Shown here: piece after piece, positions 1 to 13,014 of the stretch
How the letters are laid out: every line of letters begins with the position of its first letter
How positions within the stretch are numbered: the stretch's first letter is position 1
Origin: Toxoplasma gondii ME49
Lineage: Eukaryota; Apicomplexa; Conoidasida; Eucoccidiorida; Sarcocystidae
DNA: 64,000 nt
Direction of reading: 5' to 3'
Assembly: GCF_000006565.2 (NCBI RefSeq)
Contig: NC_031475.1
Span: 3,063,189-3,127,188, forward strand
Made by a program: the position numbers and the translations under genes
The notes under the pieces: generated by a model
The model's database searches: none
Seen by the model: the letters and a program-made list of their open reading frames with translations, nothing else
What the model was told of the DNA's origin: nothing

Positions 1-231
1 CAAGAGTCAGACTATGGAACCGCAGACACTCTGCCGAGAGAAAAAGAGGGAGAAAGGATTCACGATCGAAAGCGCCACAAGCAAACAGAAAACAGAGTGC
101 CAAGCCTCAACAACATACGAACATAAACAAGCAGAAAGATGCAAATACGCTGTGAGGCAACTCTCATGTACTTCGACCGATATAAACTCTCTACCGCCTG
201 CTTCGCTTGACCCAGCATTCATGCATCTACA

Positions 232-292
232 TATTATATATATATATATATATATATGCAATATGTATATTATATATATATATATAATATAA
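232..292. repeat. TA microsatellite in a nucleoporin intron
   Basis: Nearly pure (TA)n broken by a short GCAATATG interruption, followed to about 410 by AT-rich sequence with repeated ATATC/ATATG words. It lies downstream of the last nucleoporin exon visible in the window (ending at 436), so probably inside an intron whose other side is off the window. I could not place an exon in 1-230. Confidence 0.85.
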
Positions 293-435
293 CAATACAC
301 ATATCAATAGATATATCAATAATATGTGTATCAATGGATATGTAAAAGTGCGTATGAATATTCATATAAGCAAATGTATAGTAGATACATCGATATCTAT
401 ATATATACCAGTTTATGCTTAGTAGGTTGACATAC

Positions 436-3400
436 ACACGTGTACAGGAGCTGCAGGTGAGCCGCGACAGAGAGGCTGTGTCTCTGCATGCTGCGGCCCT
501 GCGAGAGAGGATGTGGAAGTCTGCATGCAATGGAAGTAAAGAAGAAAAAAGGATCTCCGACTGCGCCTTACCCTGGAGGAGAGACCTGCCGCCGCATAGA
601 AGGCACCCACATCGAGAGCGAAATGTCGAAAGTGTCTTTGCAGCCAGGGCAAAAGGTATGGGCTGTTCAACGTGAGAAGCGACTCTGGAAAAGTTTCTGG
701 AACAAAGCCAAGCAGCACAAAAAAAGATCATGTGAAAGATCCATCGGCCCTCGAGAAAGGCCTCAGCAAACGGGTGTCGCCCTCACACTCTCCCTGTGCC
801 ACAGAAGCAACGGACCTCCGTCGAGAGAGGAACTGTCGTGAGCACCGACTCGGAGATCTTTCGTCTTTCCAAAGATCGAAGAAACGGAGAGAAGGACCGA
901 AAGAAGAAGATCGAGAGAGGCAGGCGGAGGAAGAAGAAGACAGGGGCAATGGCGAAGGCAGGAAAAGCGGTCAGCACTGAGACGCACAGAGAGAGAAAGG
1001 CATCGTTGCATGGAGTCTTTCGTCGTGAATCGAGAGAAGAAACAACACAGGATCTTTTTTTCCAAAGTTCGCAGACGCCCTACTCTGGCCAGCCTGAGCG
1101 ATCCAGGAGAACACTGAAGATTGCAAATTTTCATCGTCGCAGCTGAGCACGGCAGACACGAGCGCCGCGGCCTGCATGCGCCAGAAGAGCGCCTCTGCGT
1201 CTCCGTCGCCTGTTGGACAACGAGAAGAAAGAAAACAATCCTTAAAAATCCCCGGAAAGAACAGCGAATGGATCGCACTGTTGCAGGTGAAAGACGACGA
1301 ACACACCCTGGCATGCACTCTGAACTGCAGAACGCCTCTTCTCGAATTCCTTTCTCTCACCCTGAGGCGAGGAAGAGACGGGGACTGCTTGTGAGGCGCG
1401 TTGACGCTGGCGCGCATCAAGGTGAAGGTCGAGGAACCTCTGAAGCCAGGAGGTCACGAGGCTGTAGCAGGTCTCTTCTCTGGAGAAAAATGCAGGAAAT
1501 AAACAATGAAAAACACGATGGAGAGTCTGGAGTTCACGAGAGTCGCTGAAAGGTCCATGAACGTCTGTGCGACAGATGCACCAGTAGAACAACAAGCAAA
1601 AAGAGATGCAGAGACCGAGACGGTCGGCCGGGAGGCATCGCCGCAACGCGCAGCGACTCAGAGATCACGAAACCGACCGTGAGGCAACGCGACCACAGTA
1701 AGAACGCGATGATTTCCTTTGTTCTGCTTGGCATGTTCGCCATGCGCGCTCACGCAGAGGCGGAAGCCGAGGCGACCCCCGCGTTCGGCGGTGTCCGTTC
1801 GATTTTCGATCTCAGTCTGTCCTTTTTGTGCCGTCACCTCTTCTTCTCCACTCTTCCCCGGATTGTTCGTTTTCCTTCTCTTTTCGAGTTCGTTTGCTTT
1901 TGGTTTTGCACTTCCTTCTTTTCTTCTCTGGGTGCTCTGCTCCACGCTTTTCTTCTCTGTTCCTACATTTCCTTCTCTTGCTCGGCGGGAGAAGGCAGCC
2001 TGGTCAAGCTCCGCCCGCATGCACCGCCAGCGAGCCTGTGGCGCGTAGACAACTCCTCGGCTTTTGCATGCACCACGCTAACCAGGAGCCTGCAAAAGCA
2101 CAGAAAACGCAGCTTCCATCGCCCGCTTGACTCTTTGTTTTCCGACCGCGATTCGTCCTCTCTCGCGTTCCTAGTCTTCTTCATGTCGCGTCCTTCCGCT
2201 GCTGCGGCGCCTCCTCCACGGGACTGTTTGCCTCTCTAATAACGTGCGTCGCGCTTTCCGTGGACATCTTCGCTGTCTGATGGCCTCCGCTTGTCTGCCT
2301 TCTCTCTTGCCTGCTGCAGCTTCTTCCTGCGCTCTCCTCCCTCGCCGGATTTCTCAAGCCTTTTCTCGACAACGCCTTACCTGTACATCTGCACCGAAAC
2401 GAGGAGTTCGGCGAGCGTTTGCATGGGGAAAAAGGAGAGAAAAGGAACAAGTTGAGATCCCACAAACTGAAGAATTTGTGTCTGAAGAGAAAGGACAGCT
2501 GGACTCGGCGCGGGGAGTGAAGGCAGCGAAGAGGCCCCGCAAGTCGCCTCCGCCTCCGTTCCGTGCTGCGCGAGAAACCTGGAAAGAAAAACCTTCTGCT
2601 GAAACATGTTCTGCTCCAGCGCCTCCCGACCTTCGTCGATGAAACTCTTCAGCTGCATCAATGCGCTGTGAGCGCGCAGCTCTTGCGGCCTGGAAGAAAG
2701 CGGAACGGGGCAAGAGGAAACGACGACGAAGAGGTTCGGAAAAGAAGAGAGAAGGAAGAGAGAACGAGGAGAAGGAACAGCGAGTGACTCACAGAGAAGA
2801 AACTCCGAGGGCACCCGCGCATGGAGAGGCAAAAAGCAGAGTGGCTCACGCGGGAGCGTAGTCGCTCTAGAGGGGGATGTAGAACGCCTCTTCAGAAAGA
2901 GGCAGAAGAAAAAACGAGAAAACGAGAAAACGAGAAAACGAGAAAACGGAGAAACGCACTTGCTCGGGCGTGGGCGCCTGCCTCGGGAAATCAGGACGCA
3001 TGCAGCGTCGTCGGGAGAAGAAGCGACGCAGACACCGCAAGAGCATGGAAGAAGTTCGGAGACAGTGAAGCGGAAAACAAGACAGAGAGGAGAAGGAGAA
3101 ACAGAGAGAGCAAAAGAGAGGAACGGCGAGAAGCCGAGAGAGGAACGGCGCGACAGGGTGTGCTTGGAGGAGTATCAGGCCAAGAAATGGAGAAGGCGAG
3201 AAGAGACTGGAGAGAAGATGGACGAGCGAATGACGGGCATGAACGAAAGAGAAAGCATGAAGCAGAAACGGAGAAGAAGAGGAACGGAGAAAAGGCCTAC
3301 GTGAAGAGGGCGCCTGTGCACAGTTGGCCGAGGGCTGGACTCTGTACGGAGACGCAGCTGAAGACGAACTGCCGGAAGTCTTCTCGGCTGCTTCTCTCCG

Positions 3401-6400
3401 AGCACCTGGGGAACGAAGACACATCCACAGCATTTGCATGCACTTGCATGCACCTTCACTTCTTCCTCTTTGTTGCGTCCACTTCTGTCTCTTCTCTCTC
3501 ACTTCCTTTCACCCTTAAATCGTTGCCCACAACATGTCCACGAAGCCGTTCGTCTGTCGAGGCAGTTGAGACAGCTGAAGACACCCCTGAGCTCAGCAGC
3601 GCTCCCTGCTCTGCTACCGATGAACTTCAGACGACGCCTCGACACACACGGCAGTCGCCAGTCCTCTACCGGGTGCGAGACGGTTGTCGCTTCGATTTCC
3701 CTTTCTGCCGAAGGCGTTCTCAACTTCAACAAAGCAGACCTCGGTGGCGCCGCCCTCCAGGCTGTCGCTTCGTGGACCAGTGGCGCCTCTTCTTCAAGAG
3801 ATTTTGAGAGCCAAGACGGATCTTACAAGAGCGAGAGATTGAGACAGAGAACGCGGTCGAACTGAAGCGGGTCGATGATGCGCCGCCTTCCCAGCTGAGC
3901 ACAGCTCTCCACCTCCCGCAGCAGCAGACGGTAGGCCGCGAGCGCTTCGTTGCAGAAGAGGAGCATGCGCGACACCGCAAACTGAAAGAACGCGAAAGGC
4001 AAAAAAGAGGACTGGGAGGGAGCGTCGCGACGACAGGGGGGGGCGCAGAGAAAGGCAGAGAGAGAGAAAGACGCTAGACGAAGGAGAAGAGTGAGAAGGA
4101 AGAGAGGAAGAAAAAAAACAGAACAGAGGAGAAGCCCAGAGGCGGCAGAGAGAAACGTTTTTCGACACAGCAAGCTCTTTCTCACCAGCTGTTGCAACTC
4201 TTCTTGCTCGTGTGACGGGAGGCTCCCCCAGACGATCGCAGCTCTGGACGCCGCGGCGACTGAGTCTGCCAAGTTGGTGTCTTGCGTTTTCGCGCCGCCG
4301 AGAAATCCCGCGGCGACGGAGTCTGCGTCTCGCGCGTCAGCTGCCGCAGACGCAGAGAACGCAGCGAGTGGCCAGTGCGGAGGAAGCGCAGAAGTTACGG
4401 GCGAGGGTGCGAAAGGAGCGCAGGATACAAATGAAGGCGTTGGAGACACCTGAGACGCTGCAATCTGTTCTTGCCGCCTCATCACGTGACGCTCGAAAAT
4501 GGCCGTGTACACTGCGTCGACAACCTGTGAAGCAGAGAAAGAGAAAGGTCGGTTCGGAATGCAGACTCGCCTAGGCCGCTGAGCAACCAGCGAAACGGAG
4601 AGACAGAGACGGATACAGAAAGCCTTCGCGACCAGCGGACACAGACAGCGACAAGCACAAGCCCCTCTGTGTCCGGAAACCTGTCCTGGTGTCAGACAGA
4701 CACAGGAGAGGTCGCGCGAAACTCTCCCTCGAGGAAGACCCTCTCTTCGCTGGTGAAACAGCAGGAGCGCCAATCGCGAAGAAGAAAGAGACGAAGGCAC
4801 TCTTGAACAGCCGCCTGCTCTGTCGGCCACAGTCTCTGTGAGAGTCTGCAAGTCATAGAGAGACGCGCTGGGCATGGACGTGGAAGCCAGAGGCAGACCA
4901 GACGACTCCTGACTGCCTGCGCGAGATACAACCCAGTGAACAAAGGCCTTCCAGATCCAAATCAGCAGCCGAACGCGTCGCCGATCCTTTGCGCGGGCAC
5001 CGGCATCTCATCCAAGCCTTGAAGACCCACTTGAGAGTGAGTGCAACGGACGCACACACACACAGGGATTCTTCTGTTCTCGACGCACCATAAAGAGAAG
5101 CGCGAGCTTTTTCTGCAAGGTCGAGACGGCCGAGAGTGAGAACCGTCCCCGCATGCAGATGGGGACTGGGACGGCTCCAGGAGTCAGTTGACTCGCCTGG
5201 ACGCCCGCGAGACTCGCAACGGCGAGCAGCGAAGCGGCTGGTGGGGCGACGGCGTCGCTCTCTGAGGGATCCCCGAAAAGGAAGGAAGAAAATCGAGAGC
5301 GCCTCTTCAACTTGCCAGCGACAGGCGTCGCACTCGTGCTCGCTGGCGAACGGAGAATTCCGGAGGCGTCGTGACCAGCTTCAAAGAGAGGCGCGAAGAG
5401 CAGAGGCCGCAGAAGCCGCGAAACAAACAGAAGAAGGCCCTTTGCCGTCGGAGACACCGAGAAGAAGTCGGCTGCCGCAGGCGCTGCAAGACAAAAACGC
5501 GGAGAAGAGACAGGCATGGGGAGATGTGTCTGCGGACATGGCATGCAGGCCGGCTTCCAGGGAATTTTTTTTTTTTGCGTATCATTTTGATCCGGCAAAA
5601 ACTCCTGTGAACGAGGAAAAAACCTTTTAGAAACTGCTGTAAAGAGTCCAGAAAAAGACAGAAACTGACCGGCACAGATGGACATGCTTAATCCTTCTAA
5701 GAGGTCTGTACATGCGTGACGCCACCGTGTACGATGCGGCGTCCTTTGTCCACTCGGCTTGTACGACGACGCTGATTGAAGCGTTTCCTTCTCCAATTCC
5801 ACGAGGCTGGGCATCAGGACTCACCGCAGCTCCTTTAACACTGAATCGAGGAACCACGCGTAATCTTGTCATGTCCCCGTGGATTTATCCAGTGCCTTCC
5901 CAGTTGCTTTCTTTCGTGTATTTTGCGGCTTTCGTTTCTCCACCCCAGGCACAAACGGTTTCTCTTCCTCAGAAAGACTGTCTCTCACTTGTGTTCCCTG
6001 TACCCGTGACGAGGCGCGCGACACCAAGTCCTTAACGGTATCGTCGTCTCTCCTTTCTTCTCTCGTGTTTCTTCTCTTTCGTTTCTTCATCTCTCTCGAT
6101 TCTTGTTCTCTCTCCCTTTCTCTTTTTTCTCACTTCACTCATCTTTCCTCTCTCCATCTCCCCTTTTCTGCTCGCTCTATCGATGCCTCGACTCCTTGCC
6201 TTTGTTCTCTCTTTCTTGCCTCTCGCTCTCGTCAATCTGTTCCTCTCACTCCCTTCCATCTCGATCTCCCTCTCTGCTCGCCTTCTTCTTTCTTCTCGGC
6301 TATCTTCTCTCCCCGCCTCTCTCCTCGAAGCCTGACCTGCGTTGGTGCTGAGTTGCGCGTGGTAGTTTCGTTGATCAATTTGAAGCTGGAGCTGCTTAAT

Positions 6401-9400
6401 CTGCAACTCGAGCTGCTGCTCCTGCAGACTCGCGGGCTTCCCAGGGTCGTTTGTCGCGCCAAGCAACCAGCATCTGGGTGATCTGCTGTTCTCCAGTCGC
6501 CCCAGGTCTCCTTTCCCCTCGCTTCGCTCGCGTCGCCTGTCAGCTCCGTCGCATGCAGTTCGCTGTCGCAGCTGCTGCAGCTCGTTCTCCAGCTCCTTCA
6601 GCCTCGCAACGTCAGCCTCCTGGTCGGAGCTCCTCCATGCGGACCGCGAGGCCCCCGCGCCCCCCGGTGTCTCCTTCTCGCCCACCAGCACACGCCACGA
6701 GAGAAAGAGCAGCGCAGCGACTTCGGTCGGAGACAGACCGGGCGCCGCGGGGCCTCCTTGTTCCTCCACTTCGAAGAACGGCGCGCCGGCGCTGGACAAA
6801 AGCGCCGCGGCGCTCCGAGACGCACTCTGCGCCTGCGCCGCATGTGACTGGGTCCCCGGCGCGCCGAGCGAGGCTCCTGGCTCGCGCATACAGCCGTCGC
6901 CTCTCAAATCTGCGAACCGCAGACCTGTCTCCGTCGCGGAGGACAAGCGACTGCGAGGTCCGCCTTCTTCGCCGCGGGTCTGGGCGCCGCCCACGTAGCC
7001 CCTGCGGAGCGGGGTGAGGAACTGCTCGGCTGCATGCGCGTCGAGGAAACGCATGCGACGCCCGTCGGCCTCCTCCTGCGCGCCGTCGCCGCGTCGGAGG
7101 GACTGAAGAACGAGGGGAGAAGCCGCAGGAGGCAACGGTGTGCTGAGCGTCACCGTAGAGCGCAGGAAGAGGTCGAGGAACGCTCGGTCCCCGCGAGAAG
7201 AGAAAGGCAGCGTCACACTCGGCGCCGCCAGCGCTGGGGCCGCGTGGAAAAGCAGGCCTGCATGCGCGGTCAGCAGCCCGGCGAGAGATACATCGCCGCG
7301 TGCCTCACTCGCATGGACCAACAGAGCCCGCAGCGCCTGGTGGAGGTTCGAGGCCGAACTCGGCGCGGACAACGAGCGCGACGGCGCGAGAAGCGTCGGG
7401 AAGTCAATCAGTAACTGCCAGCAGACGGCCGCGACCTGCTCGGGTGTATACACATCGCGGAGATACGCCAGAAACAGCTCCTCCAGGAATCCCGGAGCGC
7501 GAGAAGCAGGTGGAAAGTCTGCAGCGAGCTTTCCATCGCGCGAGCTTCCCCCGAACGAAGCGCCGGAAAAAAAGCCGCCAGAGGATCCGTCCACCAGGCG
7601 CGTCCAGCCGCGGGCACCTTCAGACCCGAGTCCCGGAGACCCTCCGTACGGTGTAGGTACACCCGAGCGTGGGTCGTGGGGTGTCCATACACCTGAGGCG
7701 TAGGCCCCCCGGATCGTCTGGGGACTTCGTTCGGCCTCCTGGCGAGTTTGGCGCGCGAGGAGCTGCGCGTAGACTCGCTGGATGCGCTGTTCAACTGGAA
7801 GCGCGGCCGTCGCCGAATTGCGCCTCCACCCCTCGCGAGCAGTGTCTCTCACCTCGCCCTCGCGCCCACGGCTGTCCGTGGCGGCCACAACCGCCGCGAG
7901 CATCGCTTTCTCGGTCTCGTCTCCCGTCTCGTGTGTGGACTTCCTCTTGAAGAAAGGCAAGAAAGATCCCCCGCCCTGACCCTGCGGCGACGCACTGCCC
8001 CCCTGCGGGTCTCGCCGGGCCTCAGACCCCGAAGGCCCCGGACGCACTTGGGGACCGAAGAGAGCGCGGGACTCGACCTGGCGAATCAGCCGAGTCGCCA
8101 GCTTTTTGTAGATCTCCTCGAGAGAGCAGAAGGTGAGAGAAAGGACACAGCGCGAGGTGAGAATCAACACCCGCCGGGAGGGCAGCGCCTGGTCGCGAGC
8201 GAGCGCGGGAAGCGCCGAGAGAGGCACTGCCAGCTCGGGGCCTTCCTGGCGCCTGCCGAAGCCCAGAAATGCATGCGCGCCGTACGCCTGTCTGCCGTGA
8301 ACTGCGAAGGAAGAGAAGGGAGGCGGCGCCACTGCGATGGTTTTCTCGACAGGTGAAAACAGCGGATTGGTCGGAGGAGCAGGCAGGGCCCCCAGGTTGC
8401 CGTTCAAGAACGAGGTGCCCGACGGACGCGCAGAAAAAGAAGCGAAGGAAGCTCCAGGTTGCGGAGACAGGCCAGTTCCCCCCGAATAACCGCCATACGC
8501 GCCTCCGGAAGCCCCTCGAGCCCCCCGGGAGGTCGACGAAGCGCGCCGCGTTGCGGGACTGGAAGAAGACAAGACGTCTCGATACGGCAAGTATCGCCAG
8601 TGGATTCTTTTCGCGATGTCAAATGGCGACGGAAGCGTAAAGGCTGCCGCCCCAGAGAGTGCATGCACAGCGCTATCGCCGAAAGAACAGGGGAGTTCTC
8701 CCACCCACAGAGACTCGCCAGGAGCGAAAGAAGAACCGAATGCAGGGGAACCGAAGGCGCAGAGAGGGAAGGCCGCGAAGGACTCCTTCAGAGGCTGGAT
8801 GCGCCGAGACGACCCTGAGAACGTAGATGAAGACTGTTGACATCGCTGGTCATGGGGCGCATGGCACCAAGAGGAAGTCGAAGGCGTCGCCTCGCGGGCA
8901 GAGACTTCCAAGTCCGGGACTATCGCCACGAGTCTCTCAAAGGCCGGCACAACCATCTGAGCCTGGCTCTCACTCGCTGCGCGCTGTCTCCCTTCGCGTT
9001 CTCCGTCGCGTCTGCTCTTCTCTTTTTCGCCTTCCTCAGGCTCAAACAAGAGCACCGCTGCCCCCTGTGCGTAGTACCCCAGCTTCAGTTTCCGGTGACG
9101 CGATCCGCACAAGCCGCCAGGCGCCACGCCGTTCGGACCCGGCCGGCTCCCAACCGCGCCGTCCCCGCTTCGGCTTATATGCGAGGGCCAGCCGCAGAAA
9201 CCTGCGGCAGCGGGCGCGGGGCGGTACCAGGCGACTCGCAGGAACGGCGGCGATGAGGCCTGAGGGTAGGATGGAGGCTGAGACGAGTCCTGGGATGTCT
9301 CTCCCATGAGTCGCGAGACCAGGCGAAAATTCTCCAGCTGAAGATAGATTCGTCCTCCTGAGGAGAGAAAGGAGACAAAGCCTCAGGTTAACCCCATGAA

Positions 9401-12400
9401 GCAGAGACGGATGGAGACCTTGTTGCCGTAGTCTCCTGTCTTCTCGTTCTTTCGCGTTTCTCCCCTTCGTCTTGTCGCCTTGTTCTCTCTTCTCTTCTCG
9501 CCGTTGCCTCCCCGGCGGTCCGCTTTTTTTTATCCTTCGGCAGCGGGCTTTCTACTTCTGACATGCGTGTCAAATTTTTTGGAAAGCACCTTTCTCCCTT
9601 CACCTGAGACACGGAAGTCTCGTCATGACTCAGTCGCTGAACGGCCATTTTTTTGTATTTTACTCTTGAAGTTTTAGTTCTTGCGGCGAATTGATAAGGA
9701 TTTGTAGTATCAATAACTGAACCTGAGGCTTTGCTGGAGCGTCTCTCCTTTTTTTTCCGACAAACGCGGCCTCTTCGCTGTCCGACCTCCCTTGTGCATG
9801 CACTTTCTTGTTCTTCGCTCGCTCGACTGTGCGCGTGGCGACTAGCGTCCTCACTTTGCGAGTGCGAGCCTCTGAGCCAGAGCGGTGGGCGACTTCCCAG
9901 CTTCTTGTGAATGTGCATGCCCTCCCGCCTCTCCTCACCTCTTTCATCGAGAAGGACGACGGCAATGGACTCTGCCTCATGCGGAGCTGTGGGGTGGGCA
10001 CTGAGAACTCGTAGTTCCTGCTGCGCTCCAAACAAGCCAAAGAGGCCCTTCGACCCCCCGCCAAATAGCGGCGCCTGCAGGGGCGACCGGAAGCTGAAAC
10101 GAGACGAGGAGCCACACTGGGGACACTGGGTCTCCCCACAAACGGGGACAGGGGGCGAGGTCCAGTTGCGGAAGTCCGCGCCGATTTGCCGTTCCATCTC
10201 GCGTCGCTTCAGCCTCACTGGCAGGAAAGAACGCGTTGCGCACAGAAACACAGAACCCACGAAAAGAAGTGTGATGCCGAGCCACGAGTCTTTCCTAAGC
10301 TACAGTTTCTCTCCCCTGGAGATAAGACTTCCACCAATGTCGCCGGTGCCCTTGCTATTCGTCCAGAGACAGTGCATTGTTAGCGAAACGATAAACGTAG
10401 TAGAGGTCGCCCCGCGGGCCGCGAACACCACAGTCCCTCGCTCCTTGCCAGACAGAGCGGGACACGAAGACGTTTTCTTCTGCGAATAAGTACCTTTATT
10501 TGCAAGGAAAAACACAACGTCGAGGAGTGAAGCGGACGTGAGACGAGCGCGCTGAGACGAGGACGGAGACAGAACGAAGGCGCCACGGCAACTGGCCTCC
10601 ACAGAAGGCCTCAAAGACAGACACACAAGACGGCGCGTGTAAAGTGAAAAGGGACAGCGAGAGGAAAACGGACAGACGGAGAGAGATGCAGAAAAAAAGC
10701 AGAAAAGTTTGGAACACACGAGAACGGATACGCTGGAAGAGAAAGGCAGAACGCGAGAAAAGGAAAGGCGATACGCTAATCGAAACAAAAAGACCCCATT
10801 TTATCTCAATAACCTGTCTCTCTCCTGTCGCTTTTCTACTCCATCCACCTCGCATATGTTTCCGCGCCCTGCGTCTCGTGAATCTCGAGCGTCTTCCTTT
10901 CGGTCTTCGCTTCCCTTTCGTCCCTGTTCGCCTTTCCTGGGGTCACCTCCCTGTCTTATCCAACCCCCCCCCCCAAGCCTCTCTCGTTCTGCTCTCGTTC
11001 TGCTCACGTTCTGCTCTCGTTCTGCTAACGTTCGTTGTCCTCACTTTCAGCCTTGCATTCGCTTCCTTCCCTTACCGACGGTGACAGCCGGATGCGTTTC
11101 GACGAGCGTCCCGTCTGGCGACAGCGCGGGGGGCTCGAGGAGGAGAAGAGCGACGTCTGAGGCGGCATTCAGAACCCAAAGCGCGCCCCGTTCGTCATCG
11201 GCAGTGATCGACAGAATTCTCTCGCCGCCCTGTCTCGCCTCGTCTCTGTCATCGGCTCTCCTCTCTGGCGGAGTAGCCGAGAGAGACCGTCTCTGCCGCT
11301 CTTGCCTACGTCCGGAACGGCTGCGGCGAGAAGGGAGAAAGGCGAAGGCGGAGGAAACCGCCTCACAGGCGCCCTTTAGAACTCTGGAGACCAGCGAAGC
11401 GCCCAGTCTCTCTAGGCGACACTCAAAGAGGCCTACTTCCTCGGCGTTCGCGTCGCCTTCTCTCGCTGTCGCGATCTCTTCCTCGTCGGAAGAACCATAC
11501 GCAGACAGCGCTTCCTCCTCTGACTCAGGCGTCTCAGGCGTCTCCCCGTCGGCCCGGCGCCCCACTCTCTCGCTGCGCCGGGAGGCCGCGAAAGCGTCTC
11601 TGCGCCGGATCTTCCGGAGCCCAAACCGGCGCGTCTCCGCGCTGGAGCCCAAGGGGCCCGAAGAGGGGATGGGAAGGAGGCGCAGCTCGTACAGGTTTCC
11701 GGATTTGTCGCCGAAGAAGATGCGGGAGGCGGCGTGGTGGACACCGACTGCGGTGATCTCCAAGGAGTCTTCAGCACCGAAGAGGGAGGCAAACGGGGAA
11801 GCGGCGGCAGTGCCGAGACGGAGGCTCGCGACTTCGTACAGCTGCAGAGAAGAAGGAACACTCGAGGGGAGGGGAGTGGGCCAGAACGCGTTCTCACCCG
11901 CGTCTCCAGTCGGTGGAGAGCCGAGGGCCAGAATGGAGACAGAGGAGGCCGAGACGGCAACGAGGGCGTGGAAATGCGTCGCTTCCACGAGGTCTGGCGG
12001 CGCGGAAGGATCGCTGCAAAAGTCCGCCTCGCTCCTCGTTCCCTCTCTTTCCGAGGTCCCAGAAATCCTACGCTCGGCGGTGACACGCGTCTTCCAGATC
12101 CGAGACGCGGAGAAGAAGAGGAAGGACGCGGCGAAGGCAGGCGGGAGGAGCGAACGTGGAAGGAGAACATGCTCAAGACAAGAAATGGAGGCAGGCAACT
12201 CGAAGCTGAGGGTCGAGTGCAACAGTCGCTGCTGGTCCATGAGGCGCCGCGCATGCAATCGCTTCTGAGGCGCGCTCGTCACGAGGCCCAAATCGTCGCC
12301 GTCGCAGGCGGCCTCCGAAAAGAGCGACGAAGCAGACCCAGAGTCACCAGGCAGCGGCCAGAGGTGCAGCGTCGCTCCCTCAGCCACCCAGAGCAGTTGG

Positions 12401-13014
12401 AGGCGCGGGAGGATGCCGCGGGGCGCAAGTGAAAAAGAGGGAGAGAACGGCGAGGCGGGAGAGACAGCGGAAGAGACGGCGGAAGAGACAGCGGAAGAGC
12501 CGGCGGAAGAGCCGGCGGAGGCGAAGCCGCCAGTCGCTGCGCCTGTCTCCTCCCAGGTTTGTTGAGGAAAGGTCTCTGAAATCACCGCCTTGGGGCGGCG
12601 AAGGAGGCGCTGCAACACAGGAGGGAGAGGGACGACCTCGGGGTACACCTGGCCCAACGAGAAGGCGTGACGGTTCTCCTCGTAGGACCGGAGATCCGTT
12701 GCTTGGGTGTACGTACACCCGCCCGCCCAGGCGCCGACTCCGCGCAGCTTGTTCTCCAGCGACCCGTCAGTCTCGTCCGCCAGCGCGACTTGGCGGACCA
12801 GCTCGCTCGCGCATGCAGCCGCGTCAGAGAAGGCAGCATACTGGCTCGCTGCGGGGGAAGAAGCGGCTGCATGCGCGATGGGGTTTGGGCGGAAAGCCGC
12901 GCCTTGAGGCAGAGAGGCAGGCTGTGAATAGGCCGAGGAAGAGACAGGGAAAACGGCCTGAGAGTCGACGCCCACCGAAGAAGGCACGGGGTGGTGGAGG
13001 GTCGTCGAGTCCAT
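436..13014 (-). CDS. Nup155/Nup170-type nucleoporin (C-terminal end off window)
   Basis: Scaffold nucleoporin of the inner ring of the nuclear pore. My exons, in coding order: 13014-11076, 10217-9939, 9357-6337, 5483-5089, 4524-4186, 3981-3827, 3405-3301, 2689-2593, 2481-2381 (tentative), one starting near 2089 (tentative), 1479-1361, 1209-1084, 696-572, 498-436. Phases join cleanly for the first eight, which give 2110 codons, and for the last four. The start has a good context (CCACCATGG). Family signs: the N-terminal propeller motif ITAVGVHHAASRIFFGDKSG near residue 430; VVLLDERGGRIYL made across the exon 2/3 junction; then helical-domain motifs FVSRLLRPLLFAPLFE, FCNEALAAYRLLLREVE, SSVFSWIAQAGQ and ESLLTLNSPYLLPWL, in the same order as human Nup155. 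It is far longer than the usual 1400 residues because of Gly/Ala/Ser/Pro-rich insertions, mostly in the 3-kb third exon. A further exon may lie between 5088 and 4525. The C-terminus is beyond position 1. Confidence 0.85.
2911..2949. repeat. 8-bp tandem repeat AAAACGAG in an intron
   Basis: Four to five copies of AAAACGAG on the plus strand, in the nucleoporin intron between the exons at 3405-3301 and 2689-2593. The surrounding 2700-3290 is strongly purine-rich on the plus strand, so the transcript reads it as a long polypyrimidine tract. Confidence 0.8.
6020..6315 (+). repeat. Pyrimidine-biased low-complexity tract in a nucleoporin intron
   Basis: About 300 bases of almost uninterrupted TCTCTT/TTCCTC on the plus strand, inside the intron between exons 9357-6337 and 5483-5089. 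On the transcribed (minus-sense) RNA this is purine-rich, the opposite of the other large introns of the same gene. Confidence 0.7.
10963..11034. repeat. Poly-C run plus 11-bp tandem repeat in nucleoporin intron 1
   Basis: A run of about 11 C residues at 10964-10974 is followed from 10981 by five copies of an 11-bp unit close to CTCTCGTTCTG, with variant bases in copies 3 and 5. It sits about 40 bases from the intron 1 donor at 11076. Confidence 0.85.
12436..12540 (-). repeat. 15-bp coding repeat (SSAVSSAG type) in the nucleoporin
   Basis: Within exon 1 a 15-bp unit repeats about five times and encodes alternating SSAG and SSAV blocks on the minus strand, next to a Ser/Pro-rich stretch. It is an in-frame, probably length-variable low-complexity insertion between propeller blades. 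Confidence 0.75.

Noticed and set aside
3434..3865. 143-residue plus-strand open frame with good codon use
   Set aside because: It overlaps a minus-strand nucleoporin exon (3981-3827) that has both family similarity and phase agreement, and has no start context or splice support of its own.
6451..9309. Several long plus-strand open frames
   Set aside because: They mirror the 3-kb GC-rich nucleoporin exon on the minus strand and are Arg/Pro/Ser-rich shadows with no family similarity.
10709..12268. 519-residue plus-strand open frame
   Set aside because: Antisense to nucleoporin exon 1 and intron 1; low-complexity Arg/Ser-rich translation, no family similarity.
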